Shown: positions 33,801 to 45,518 of the stretch, piece by piece
Layout of the letters: every line of letters begins with the position of its first letter
How positions within the stretch are numbered: position 1 is the first letter of the stretch
NCBI RefSeq assembly: GCF_019649055.1
Contig: NW_026570229.1
Location: 1,054,001-1,118,000 of the forward strand
Source: Paramacrobiotus metropolitanus
Lineage: Eukaryota; Tardigrada; Eutardigrada; Parachela; Macrobiotidae
Reading direction: 5' to 3'
DNA: 64,000 nt
Translations under genes and position numbers: made by a program
The notes under the pieces: generated by a model
Seen by the model: only the letters and a program-made list of their open reading frames with translations
Databases searched by the model: none
What the model was told of the DNA's origin: nothing

Positions 33801-33930
33801 TTTTTGCTGACCGTGTGATTTCTATTTTCTCTAAATGGTCTGCCCTTTTTCTACGCATTCTCCTTGTGTTCGCGCTATATTCGCTCTGTATTCCAGTTTG
33901 TTCTGGTCGCATGATTTCTGTATCCTTTAA
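30812..33930. repeat. Satellite array, 96-bp unit built of TATTC blocks, with 491-bp higher-order duplication
   Basis: The typical unit parses into TATTC/TATGA-initiated blocks of 21, 10, 11, 11, 11, 21 and 11 bp (total 96, averaging about 10.7 bp per turn-sized step). Some units carry one extra 11-bp block, TATTCGCACTG. Diagnostic variants (CGTTTAGTG, then CGCTAAAAGG, then GTACTCTCC) recur in order from 31207, 31984 and 32475. The last two are 491 bp apart, which is five units plus one 11-bp block. Units decay from about 33780. Because 96 is divisible by 3 and the consensus has no stops, long frames stay open on both strands (for example 33152-34087 plus and 32765-33505 minus). These are not evidence of protein. 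Confidence 0.9.
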
Positions 33931-35250
33931 AAAACCGCTGCTCGAACTACAAACTGAATCGTTCCCTTTTGAAGCAGCTGGCTCCAAATCGAAGTTATAC
34001 AACGTCATATTTAAAGCTAGTCCTTGTTGGGATGCTTTCAAAAGTTCAGCAGTGGTCAAGAAACTTCCCTCACACCGGGAACTTTAAAGCTGCACTGGGA
34101 GAAACATTAACAGGTGACGCAAATCTGAACAATCCCAAATTCGATAACTTCTGATACATTTTTTTGCAGGTATTTTACGTTATTCTTAAATAACAATGAA
34201 ATTGATGTGTTTGTTTAAAATACTTCGAGTTCGTTCTTTGAATTAAACCATGTTTGGGGTAACTCAGGGTGTATAGATAAAAGTGCAGATATTAAGAGAG
34301 GTACACAAAAACAAGTGCGGAACAATTTATAATTAGTTTTGTGGCACTCATATTTCTTTCTGGTAGGTGAACGCAGAAGCAGCTCCCATCTGGACACATT
34401 TAGAACTGGAAGGGTATCTGCTAATTTGTTTGCGCAGAAGAGCGGATTTGAAATTAGTATCGAAAGTCTGGACATAGTAGTAATCCGTATAGAATGTAGC
34501 GGATATAAAGACTAGTGTAACAGTGTGGCCATCCCCTGAAGTTTAGAGTATGCTGCAGCTTAGATATGAGCTTGTTGTTCCTCATTTAAAGGTAAGCGAT
34601 ATTGAATCCCACGAGAGAAGCTTACATTTAAAATGCTGTTTGCGTAAGCGTTTTTTGTGCATAAGCGCCACGCATACTCCCTGTATTCGTGCTGCATACG
34701 AGTTGTCCGAATTCAGTCCGGTTTATGTATTCTCCGATTTTAATTGCTATGTTCATTAATTGGCTATCAATGTCATCACGCGGTTTTCCATTTATCGGTA
34801 GGAAGCCAGTATCAGCACGGACTTGGGCGGCAATAATCAAGACGTTTTTAACTACTCAAATACCTTTTATCCCCTTATTCGTCATACTGCCTAACTGCAC
34901 GGCGGTTCAGTTAAAGTGGTTGTAAGTTAAGACAAGATACGAGTCCTCGTGAATCAGTGCGATTTCAAATTTATCATTTTGTTGTTGCTCTTCGATACTC
35001 TCAAAATAAACAGTTGATCAGTTCAAATGGTTTGGTTTTGACACTTAGAGTTTATTGTGAAGATTTTGTTTGCTGGCAGCTGTGACGCGTTTTTGCATTT
35101 TTTGCTCTCACCGAAATCGACTTACAAATGAAATCGAACTACCAAATTAGTTAATGAGATGCTAGTCGTGAAGATGCTACAACAGTAGGGTCTCAGTATG
35201 TCACGACATATTAAAAGTTGCAGATTGTTTTATTCGAACAAAATTTCACG
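33931..35250. other. Flank of the satellite and intergenic DNA
   Basis: No gene is seen. A stray satellite-like fragment (CATACTCCCTGTATTCGTGC, then ATACGAGTTGTCCG) lies at about 34672-34715, outside the main array. Confidence 0.5.
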
Positions 35251-35290
35251 AAGAGAACCGTTGGCTACATTGGCCCCGGGTAAAACTCCA
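35251..35290 (-). promoter_or_regulatory. Recurrent hairpin-forming element, copy 1 (3' of the ATPase-PHD gene)
   Basis: Read on the minus strand: GAG-TTTT-ACCCGGG, a central GCC/GGC-type pairing, then ACGGTTCTC. It ends 86 bp past the stop codon at 35376. Copies lie at 46831-46871 and 51097-51137, each past the stop of another minus-strand gene. It is probably a 3' untranslated structural element or a small dispersed repeat. Confidence 0.55.
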
Positions 35291-35375
35291 TTAAATAGTA
35301 CAAAAGACATTACAAAGAGTTATCAAGTGGCAAACAGTACATATTGGCCATAACAAACTGCAACTCGATCCTTTT

Positions 35376-38300
35376 TTATACATTCTTACGGCACCCTTCA
35401 CATTTTCGTTGACGTGCGTTTTGCTTACTGGGCCACAGTTTGCTATCGAACGTTTGGCATGCAATGTGAAATCGCTTCCTGCAGACGGAACAAATGACAG
35501 TGTTTCCGGTGTCTTCTTCCCCGGATCGTTTACCGCAGGCATGACAGGCGATGTCTGCGGCTAAGGGTCTCTTTTTGGTATTTTTAGGTGCAGCTTTTGG
35601 CGGAATGACAGGTGTTTCTGCAAAACAAATTAATTGCAAAACCGTTTAACATAACATGAAAAATATTTCTTACAGGTAAGGGAAAGTTGATGTGCAACAC
35701 GTTTTAAAACTTATCGAAAATCAAACTGCTTTAAAGCTGCTGAAGCTTAAAATATTAGTTGGTACGCTGGAGTAAATTTCAGTCGTTTACAAAAGGTTTA
35801 CGTAGGCTTCCTTAAACGTTTGAGCACGTTGTACTGCGAGTTTCTGATAGATGGTGCAAAGGTGGGCTAAGCGGCATCTTGCGAGCACACTCGCTTTCAA
35901 AATTATTTTATTGCACATGATTGCCCCTAATTGAAACAATTCCTTATTTCATTTTAAAAACATTCCCCAGTTTCAACTTTTGCTTCCATATTTGCTTTCA
36001 TCATCAGCTATTGAAGGGGAGGTAGTAATGACGGTAGAAACTCTATAATAACCAAACGATTTCTTGAAATGGGAAAGTTCGTCTAGTTACTACTTTATTA
36101 CCTTCTGTCGTGAAGCTGGTGGACGCCACCGGGTCTGCCGCAACACGAATATGCCCAGATTGGCTGTTGGACTCCTGCTGCTCCGGTCGGCCAACATCTT
36201 GCGCTTTGTTGGCATCCGGTGGTTCTCTGGAACGGCGAACTGGAACTTCAGGTGATTCGCGAACAGGGCTGACCGAGGCAGATAACGGAATCAGACTAGG
36301 GCATGCGTTTTGAGTAGATGTTGCAAGTGGGACAAAGACGCTTGAGGTTGAGCTTTGGGATTTGAAAGGAGAAAGTGGTGCTTTCTTTGAAGTTGAATCA
36401 TTTAGGCCTGCTAACGGAAACTAAGCTGATGACCGAATATACTATGATTCTAACATCAATATTACTACCAAGTAAAACTACCTTTTTAAAACATACGCGT
36501 CCAGACCGACTATGAAATACCTTTAAATGGTATACGCGCATTCCTTTTTCTAAAGTTACCCACAGCGATGGTGTTATTCCAGTAAAGAGGAATCATTAAA
36601 TTACGTACGCAGCGAACCAGGGGAGGAACTGTGTTAAAAATGTGACACCTCCACAGACTTAAAATGGTGTACGAAGCCGGATACCGGGACAGGGGTCAAA
36701 ATTTTTGAAAAACTTGAGTACGTAATTTAAGGCAATGAATCTTTGCAAGTATTAAATTCTGTACTGCCACGATATTAAGGTTCAGCAAAATCCCCTTAAC
36801 CGCCCGCGCAAGTCGTTGGTTCCTTTGACATCAATGAAGCCTGCGCCAATTTCAGGGGATTTTACTGATCCTCAAAACCGTTTCACTAAAGTACTTTTTG
36901 TATAGTAACATATTGACATACGCATCCGTATTCAAAAACGCTTAACTCTTTGGCCATATCTTACAAAATAAAGTTAAATTCATACCGCTCAGCTCTGCAG
37001 CCCAGCCAGACAATACATCCAACTGATTCTCCTCGAAAACAGTCTTTGGAATCCCATAACATCTGTGCGAAGTCACTGAACCATTACCCGAAGGAAATTT
37101 TTGTGGTTGCAAAGGAACAGCATTGCAGGCCCGCAGAAGGCCATCAATAGCGGCCGACGTTGGTGTCACCATCCATGCCAGCGCGTTGAACTCGTTTTGT
37201 CTAATGCAAACGTAGTCTCCAACAGGCATAAATCGAAAGCATTTGCTGAGCTGAAAATTACGAAAAAAAGACATTATACAAACTTTATGCCGGCTCCCGA
37301 TGAAAAAATGATTCGACGGCAGCGGTACGCTACTCAATTAAAGCAACTTGCATAAAAATGTCATCTACGCTATTCACACAAAGAACATCCGTTTGTCATC
37401 TTTTTGCTCCGTTTTCTAACATTGCTTGCTAGCTTATGTACATGCTTCAATGTTTTTTATCTTAAAATCGGTTACATCTCTGGCAGCCGACACTCTTTAC
37501 TATCACTGTGCTTGAATACGAACTTCAAAACAAGGCATCATTTGGCCTGATGCAATTATTCGGAGTTTCTGAAACTTTAAGCGTATTTAAAAAAAGTTTC
37601 TGGAGGTGTTACCTCTTCCGGATAGCCATTTCGGATCTTTAGGACGTTTTGGCAGAATTCGTTTAACAGATTTTCTCGCTCTGATCCCAGTCCCCCCGCT
37701 CTGACCTGAACTGCTTTTCCGCATTCTCTGTAGACATAGAAAGGAATCGCTTCCGGAAGTATCTCTTGCATCACAAAGGGCAGAAGTTTTGCCTTCCAAC
37801 CGACCAGACCAACTTTTTCAAGAAACTGTAAAAAGAGTAATAAATTACCAGGTTTCTTAGCAGTGGAGATAATTACCAATTCTGTTGCCGCGATAACAAT
37901 CGCGTAGTTTTCGGAAATTCGGTGCTTGCTGTCCGTCACCCTTGTTGACAAAACTTCGGAAATTGGCAGCCGCAGCTCATATGCCCTTGCCCGAAGGTTT
38001 TCTTTGTCTGCTGTGCTGAAATTTAATAACTTTGGAAAGTGAAAGGAAGCTTCTTTCATCCCTCGTTGAATTTCTTCTTGCTCTTGTTTGGACTTGCACT
38101 TAATTTGCGTTAGCATTGGTAGAACTGCAGTCCGTGAAAGGAGTTCATATCTGCGTAACAGAATGAAAATTAAAGTCGCTTTTCACGTTCAACCTGTAAG
38201 TGTGTTAAAAAAGATTTCTACTACCTTTGTTGCAGAAAGTACATTTGTTTCTCGTTACAGGTCACAGTAACACTGCAAACTGGCATCCTGTGTGATTCGT

Positions 38301-39499
38301 GCTTTTGTAAAGTTTTCCCTTCGTAGCAACTATGAAGGCATGCAGCCACAACTTCATCCGGGCAATCGTGCATTATTAGTGGAAATGGATCACCTTAAAA
38401 CTTTCACATAGTTAGGTCTCCTGAGCAATGGTGGCACTTGTGATAACAATAAGTACAGCAAAACCGGTTTTCGACTTTTCGCCAAACAGATTCAATGCAT
38501 TATTACCTGTGCACCTATCCTTCACCGCAGCAAGGGTTAATTCTTTCGAAACGCAAATGTCAGTCGCGTTTGTTCCAAGGAACGAAACTGCTGCTTCAGC
38601 GAAGAACGATTTTCCTGTTGCTCTTGGGCCGTACATCAGCAAATTAGGGCAGAGATTGAAAATTTTTAGGATTTCGCGATAATGCAAGCTCAAAACGTTC
38701 GTATGCCCTATCACCGCGATAAAAGAACGCTACAAGCACTACTAAACGAAAACTTCCCAGAAAATGTGGTGCGTACCGTTAACGAGTAGAAAGCCTGGGA
38801 ATCGCCCTTCCATGCCATCAGCTTCGAGCTTCTGTCGTATAACCTCCAAGATGTTCGCACCTGTTGTGGTTTCTGCAATTTTCAAAGGAATAACATTTCG
38901 CAGTTTGGATGAAATCCAGGTGTAAGAGGAACCATTGGGATTGATCCTTTCAACTGATTCTTTCAATTCAAAAAACAGATCTGGAGCAAACGCGTAAGTT
39001 GTTCCGTCTTGTTGCAGGTTTCGATACTCCAAAGGAATTTTATCATATGTAAGCTTGTTTTTGGTGCAAAACCTTCAAAATGGTTGCAGTAATTAGCAAA
39101 AGAGTATTTAAGATCGGCGCACTGTGCGAAGTACTTCATGAATTCCTCATTTTTCCAGCGGACAAAAGAATGCAGCAAATTGCTTGAAACGTTGTTTGAC
39201 ATCACAGGTGGTAGACCTTCGGCAACAGCGAGTTCATGAATGAACTGACTTTCTTTATGGAGCGCTGTAGTGGTCAGGAAGCACGAACTAAAAACGCAGT
39301 CCTGTATGTAACTTGGTGATAAAATGTAACCTGAGCAACACAAGCACTTTTACCAAAACCATAGTAAAAAGGTATACATACTGCTTTTCAGTGATTCTAC
39401 TTTTCATAGTAGCCGAATAACTTGAATCCTTGCGTATATAATCACCACGGCCAAATCTAGTTTTATGAGGGTGCCAAAAATCATTACGCACATTCAACC
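35376..39499 (-). CDS. Spliced gene for a P-loop ATPase with C-terminal PHD finger (5' end uncertain)
   Basis: Exons on the minus strand: about 39499-39378, 39301-38777, 38707-38507, 38393-38225, 38150-37877, 37825-37613, 37250-36986, 36407-36102 and 35617-35376. From 38777 onward all junctions are GT-AG with matching phases. The third exon has a Walker A, MYGPRATGKS, and the next has LIMHDCPDE, a possible Walker B. The last exon encodes a C4HC3 PHD finger (CHACGKR...CSVC...FHIAC...CEGC), ending CRKNV. The exon before it is Ser/Pro-rich linker. There is one frame discontinuity in the second listed exon, near 39.04 kb, and an upstream first exon was not found, so the gene may be damaged or incompletely modelled. 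It is divergent from the transposase gene at 42775 and may be its partner. I do not recognise the ATPase family. Confidence 0.6.
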
Positions 39500-42400
39500 T
39501 TTAAGAGATGCGCATACCGCTAGCGCTAGTGAGTGCCCTCAGTTCACTTAACAGTTGATGAGTTGCTTATTAGACATACACATTTTCTCATATTCCTGCG
39601 ATCAGAAGAGCGCTGTTCTCTTGATTGACAGAGAATTCGGGCTATTATTTGGCACCCGGCTCAAATAGACTGGATGAAGGTCTGCTAATGAGATTTTTGT
39701 ACCTTGGATTAAGGGACAGAGAGAACGTGTACAGGAGTCGACTGGGTCTGCTAAAACTATAAAAACTAACCTGGAAGGCTGTCGAAACAATCTTATGCCT
39801 AACTGCATAATTTCGCATTTCTATTAAAATTTGTGCAGAATTACCACGTATCGGGTTACTTCCTTAACGCAGTCGAATCACAGTATCTGTCTCGAGTTAC
39901 ATGCATATGAAACCATATTTGCTACAATAGTTACAAAAATTGTGCTATAAGCAGTAAAAAACTAAAATTGTTCTCCAGAAAGTCTTACTTGCTGCTCCAC
40001 GGGCTCCGCTTGCGCCGCAGCTCGGCGTCGCCTGCGGCTTCGCCTGCGGCTTCGCCTTCTAAATAAGTCGACCCTACATTTGTTAGTGCCAGTCGGTACA
40101 TTGAGACTTCCTTTCCCAGTGAGCTTTGGCGAAAAGACAAATTGGTAGTTTGTGCTATTTAGATTTTTTCTAAATTACCATATTTCACAATAAATGCCAA
40201 TGTGTGCATGTGCAGTGTTCCTACAGTTCTGGTAGAAATGACAGCGGCACATCGCCACTTAGAAAACAAATCAAATGAATGATTTGCCCCATTTCGCACG
40301 GGAAGGGAGTTTTGTCACAAAAGAGAGAAACACGCAGCCAAGTATTCCTATAAGGCTACAACCTACATTGTTACAAGGCAAAACACCCAAGTGCGACTAT
40401 GTACGTTGCCCAATCGACTAACAATTAGCCTATGGTGAGCCGATTGTTGCAGTTGATCTCCCCTAAACCGCCTGTTAATTGCGGAGTCCCAGATCTTCCA
40501 TGTTTTCGGTCAGATCTGGCTCATTATCGGACTGCGACCTTACTTTTGGGTCATACTATCGTCGTGCAAATTTTAAAACTCCTTCGAAAGTTATCACACA
40601 AACACACAGGCCTCGCTTTGCTCGGCTAACGACGTCAATCAAGCCCTAAAGGGATGCAGCGCATCTGCTTAGATCACATCGCCACATGGTAAATTTGATT
40701 TTCTTCCTGCCACCTAATCTTTTGCAAGACATGTCGCCTAACAATAATAAAAATTCCTATTTCAGCCATAAACCGTTTTGCTACCTCTAGACTGAAACAT
40801 TTTGTAAATATGCGCACCACAATGCCCGCGTGCAAGCGGTTATTGGCCGTACTGACTTTCAAAAAGATCAGCGGAACGTCACATTATAAAACAATTTATG
40901 TACAACAAAAAATTTTTATCGGTAAACACCGAGGTAGAACACTCAAACAACAATCATACAGACATTGCAAGTGCAGCAGTTTTAATGTGAAGCTTAATAA
41001 CCGTAATATTTGCAGTTTGTAATTATAATTTCATGCTTTCTGTTATGTCAAGTGGACAATTGAAACTGCCAGTTTCGGCGGAGTTCCCATAGAAAATAGA
41101 CACCTAGACATTGGCGTTAGTATGACCTTAACAAACTGCGCCTCCTTACCCGGGCACGTAAGCCGCTTCCAAATTCAAAAATAATTTTTTTCGTAAAACG
41201 TAGTATAGTATTCCAGTATGCTTATTATCAACTATTATCAACTGCCATGGTCAAGGGGGCACGGCTAGACAAAATTATTGTTTTATAAATAATCCTACAT
41301 TTACTTCTATGCAGTATAGTGCGTGCAAGTTATTCGTAATTACGTTTCTTAAATTTGTTTATTGCAGAACCGTACTTTTGAAGGTGCCGAGTAGTGGGGT
41401 AACTGAAGCGCATGATCCATGTCGTTGTTTCTTTATTGTATATTGTTGAAAATTCTGTATCCATCAGCTTTGTAAGCAGTACAAAAAATTTGTTTTTTAC
41501 GTACAAAAAAAAAACACGTACATCGTAAAACTTGTTGAATATTTTCACTTAATACCCGTGGCAGGGGCCACCGCAAGTGTTTCTTCAGTCACCTCTCTAC
41601 TCGGCAGTTGCAAAGTCTACGGTACCGAAGTAAAATCTTACTAAAAGAATCATTTGTGCGATACTTGCACTGCACATTTAAACTTTAAGCAGCAGTAGCT
41701 ATGCCACGGCGAGCAATACGTCCCACCCTAAATCTATCGCGATCGCCAGCTGAAAAAATATTAACAAAAATTTACCACAGACGTGGGATAGCTTTCTAAT
41801 CACGTAGCGCTGAAGAATTACCGTGCAGAAGAACGCAAAAGGTGATATCAGAAAAGTTATTTAAGTATGTTGACTGAAACAGAACTGCCTGTCGGTTAAT
41901 TTTGTTAAACAGGTCCAAATGAAGGAATTGCTGCGTGAGTTTTACAAACAAAGAAAGTATGTCTCAAATAAGTTTAGGGTATTTTTTAGTGGACTTACAA
42001 AGTTTTATTCTTGTGGTTGATATGGCGCAGCTCGCAACTCCATCCACCTTGTGCCGAAGAGCTTGCGCATACCGTCTGCAGTATCTTGATAGTAAAGCCG
42101 AAGACATACTCCTTTTCTTCCCCAACAATCCCGAAATAGGTGCAGTTGTTGCTTTCGAACCAAACCTGAATATCAGAAAGCGGATGTTGTTGATCAAAAC
42201 ACTGATTTCGCCTACTGCGAGTTACCTTTTCCTTGGGCTTTCGGCCCAAGCCCAAAACAGACATGACTTAGTTGACTTAAGCCTGCAAAGGCAGTTGAAA
42301 GAGTCGGCTTTTCAGTTCTTAATCAAAGATAAATCGAATGAACAGGAAAACAAAATTGCATGCTTCCTCCAACCAAGCTGCAGAAAGAAATGAAGCAGTT

Positions 42401-42774
42401 TAGGAGACGGGCTGTACAACTCATGTTTTGCTAATCCGCCTGCGCTATACTTAACGACTGCAAAGAATGCAAGATAAACGTAATGGACATTAGTCGGTTT
42501 TTCGAACGACCAAAGCTCCTAATCGCAAGATAATATTGTGAATCAATAACTAACCATGAAGAAAGTTTTTCTGTGAATCATCCTGACTCTTTGCTTGCCC
42601 TTATATGGGCGGCTTTTTGCTGTTAATGATCAGCAGATGATCGATCGTGCAAACATGACAAGATGGTCGTGATATATTCACATGCATTGTAACTGACCTG
42701 GCAACGACACATGTTTCGGGAGGGATAAACTCCCCCTTTTTGGGTGTTGACTTTGTTTAGCCCATTCCCTTGAT
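39500..42774. other. Region between the divergent ATPase-PHD and KDZ genes
   Basis: It probably contains 5' exons of the minus-strand gene. Candidates are an Ala/Glu-rich exon (about 40061-39994, GEAAGEAAGDAELRRKRSP, TTATTTAG acceptor, GTAAGA donor) and an ATG exon near 42264 (MSVLGLGRKPKEK, then GTAACT). A partial copy of the foldback element F1 lies at about 41145-41630. The 152-codon plus-strand frame at 41935-42393 has no support beyond length. Confidence 0.4.
41145..41630. repeat. Foldback element F1, partial copy
   Basis: It starts CTTACCCGGGCACGT and shows successive matches to 48945-49420, including TTATTCGTAATTA, an ACTGCAG/ATTGCAG step, and an internal inverted pair (CTGCCGAGTAG / CTACTCGGCAG). 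The right-hand terminal arm seen in the 49-kb copy is not evident here. Confidence 0.55.
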
Positions 42775-45518
42775 ATGGAGGACATACATACCTTAGAAGA
42801 ACTGTGCGAAAACTTGGGATTTAATTACCTTGCCAGTTTCCAGAAATTATACCAAAGTTTGCCAGGACACATGCTGGAGAAAGACCGCGTTCTGGTGAGT
42901 ATCCTGAACTGAAACGTATCCATGCTTGAGTTACTTACCAAAACTATGCTTAACTGCTATCAAAATCATTGAGTCGGCTGAAAAATGAATTTCAAAATTC
43001 CGACTGTAGCTAAAGCTATATTCACCTAAGGTCTCAAATTAGATATTCAACTTTGTTAACGTCGTGTAACTTTGGTGTAGCTCTCGGCAGGATGACCTTC
43101 AAAAATACTATTATGAATATTTAAGCAATCTTTTGTAGTCTGTTGATATGTGTTGTCCTTAATATTTACTGAATTTTACTGAATTTTGTTTTAATGAATT
43201 TTCTATTGAAATTTTATTCGTTTTTTTCTACAGATCATTTCGGAGCGCTTGAACATTCCAGCGGAGAAAGTGATTCCTTTCATTACAACATGCAGAAACG
43301 TGTTTCCAAGCTTGTTTGACGAAACAACTGATTATCAGCACTGCGCATTTCTATACCCACCCACGGATCATTGCATTCTAGGATGTATTTACGAGCACAA
43401 AGATGGCGGCCGGGTGCGAAAACTAGTATCGCACAAAGGCTCGACCAAAGTAAAAAAAATTGGTTATATTAAAAACTTGATAAAAATCTTAGTTTTTTTC
43501 AAAAAATCGTTTATTCAGGTCACAATCTATGGTTTCAATGGGAAGTTCACAGCACGTGAATTTACACTGCGCTGTCGAGGATGCAACTCCCGATACAGTT
43601 ATGCGAGCTATTACGACGGACGCACGAAAGGCCACTTTTTCTATAATTCGCAGCGAGAGCTCCTATGCGTTTCAGAGAGGATTTTTTGGACGCGTGAGTT
43701 GGGAGGTTTGCTAATAAGCAGCATGTAAGACAAAAATTAACTAAACTGTCCAATTTCAGCACTGATGGAGCTTATCTATTTGCAGTCTTCATTCTCACAC
43801 AACATTCGAAGCATTCTCCGAAATATGTCGATCCTCAATGGGACATTCATCTGGTACGTAGATTAGTAACCCGTAACATCTTCTATCACTTACGTTTTTG
43901 GCAGCTTTCAGCAGAAAGGTTGTTGCAAAAGCGTTTTATGTCCATGAAATCGAAGACGAACTAAGGAGCCGAAACGTCGTCTACAACTTTCCAAAAAGGA
44001 ACTTCAACACGGAAGCAGTTAAATTATACATCGAGACGCAAAGGCAGAAGGAAATCTATCATCATGACTGTGGCCGCCAAGGTCAACTGCAAGGATGCCC
44101 GTTTCTAGATGTCATGGATGGTAGGTTTGGCAACTGATTTGTGGCCCAAAGAAAAGGTGTTTGAGCATGGTTTGATTTAGCTATATATATGGATTCCAAC
44201 TTGACTTCTTTGTTTGAACTGACGCTCCGCCGAGCAGACCGAATAAAATCTTATCTCACATATTCGTAAAGAAGCAACAGGAATTAATGAAACATTTATG
44301 AGTAGCAGAAACGTATTATTCATTACGTTATTTTAGGTATATGGAAATTTGGGCATCGCCATTGTGCGATGCCCGTTCAGGTACGGCGAACTTGCGGCTT
44401 TGTTGCATGTGAAGAATTAAACAATATATTTAATATCTGCATTTTTAACCTTCTCAAAAATTGTATTGACTCTGGAATGCAAATTAATTTGCACAAAACT
44501 AAGTTATTCTGAGCCTTACTCCGTGTTTAGAAAACAATCAATTTTCCACACGTAACGCTTCCCCAAGTATGCCAGAATGAACCCAAGAAAGGTTCACTCT
44601 ATTGCGATCCACATGAACCCGTAGCTATTTTTGCTGGTCTGCCCACTACCAAGAAAGAGCTTAACGAAAGGGCGAAAACGGATAATAAATTCAATGATGA
44701 GGTGTTTTACGAAGAAATGGAGGAAACTGAAGCTCGGGCAACGGATACTGGCTGCAACAATAAAAACACAGTTGCCCCGTGGTGCAAAAAAAATCTTGGC
44801 CGGAAAAACAAAGTTAATTGGTCACGCGGGCTTTTCGTTTTTGTTAGCGCATGTGGCTGTGTTTCTCATTTTGCACCATTATACAGGTAACTTTCTAGCT
44901 CTGCTTGATAAGCATATCAAGTTTTGGTTCCAACAAAACAATTTTTGGATTCTAGGAGCGAATCTATGAGTCAAGTGTTCCAAATTACAATGGAGTGGCT
45001 GTATAAACGGCTCCAACTACTTCCACGGGAGGACTGGCACAAATACTTTTTGTGCTATGACAATATGTAAGTGAAGTTTGTTGATAACAAAGAAAGGGAT
45101 ATTAGCAAAAATTACTTGACCTAGGTGCAACTTTATGCGTTTGAAAGCACTAAGGGAGCCACTGACTGATGTTTTTCCACCCGAGTATGCAACGATGTTT
45201 CAAGAGATTAATAAGATCATTGATGGACTGCATCTAAGCAATCATAAGCAAGAATCCTGCCATAAAAACTTTAATCCTGACAGCTTCTATCTTATTCATC
45301 CCGAAGTATCTCAACGCAACACGATGTCAGCGGAACAAACGTTTGCTTGGCTCGGACGGTACAAGAAGCAAATAAACAGCATGAGCAAGACGAATCAACT
45401 GTTTTTCTTGCATCGCATCATTCTTAGACGCAACGACTACTTATCCAAGTGTTCTAAGAATGGAATTAAGCCGCTCGCTCAGTCGTGTAGGACATGGGCT
45501 CAGAGAATGGGTTTTTGA
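42775..45518 (+). CDS. KDZ-superfamily transposase, nine exons, open throughout
   Basis: Exons: 42775-42894, 43234-43449, 43519-43693, 43760-43853, 43912-44120, 44337-44380, 44531-44886, 44956-45066 and 45125-45518. All introns are GT-AG and the phases agree at all eight junctions, giving 572 residues from ATG MEDIHTLEEL. The N-terminal half has a zinc ribbon-like CRGC (C131, C134) after a YGF strand. It is followed by a VMDG block (D271 a candidate catalytic Asp), HRHC, and VCQNEPKKGSLYCDPH. The C-terminal half has SRGLFVFVSACGC, YDNMC (D440), DGLH...NH...C (D475, H478) and SAEQTFAWLGRYKKQI (E512), the hallmark of animal Kyakuja-Dileera-Zisupton DNA transposases. The lack of any break suggests a recently active element or a domesticated gene. 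Terminal inverted repeats were not found. Confidence 0.85.

Noticed and set aside
32765-34087. Long open frames of 246 and 311 codons on opposite strands
   Set aside because: They lie in the 96-bp satellite, whose unit is a whole number of codons without stops; there is no start context, splice structure or non-repetitive domain.
40020-40060. CGCCTGCGGCTTCGCC run looking like a CpG or promoter element
   Set aside because: It is better explained as a repetitive Ala/Glu-coding minus-strand exon candidate with splice sites on both sides.
41935-42393. 152-codon plus-strand frame before the KDZ gene
   Set aside because: Low-complexity composition, no recognisable domain, and overlapping minus-strand frames that could hold a first exon of the opposite gene.
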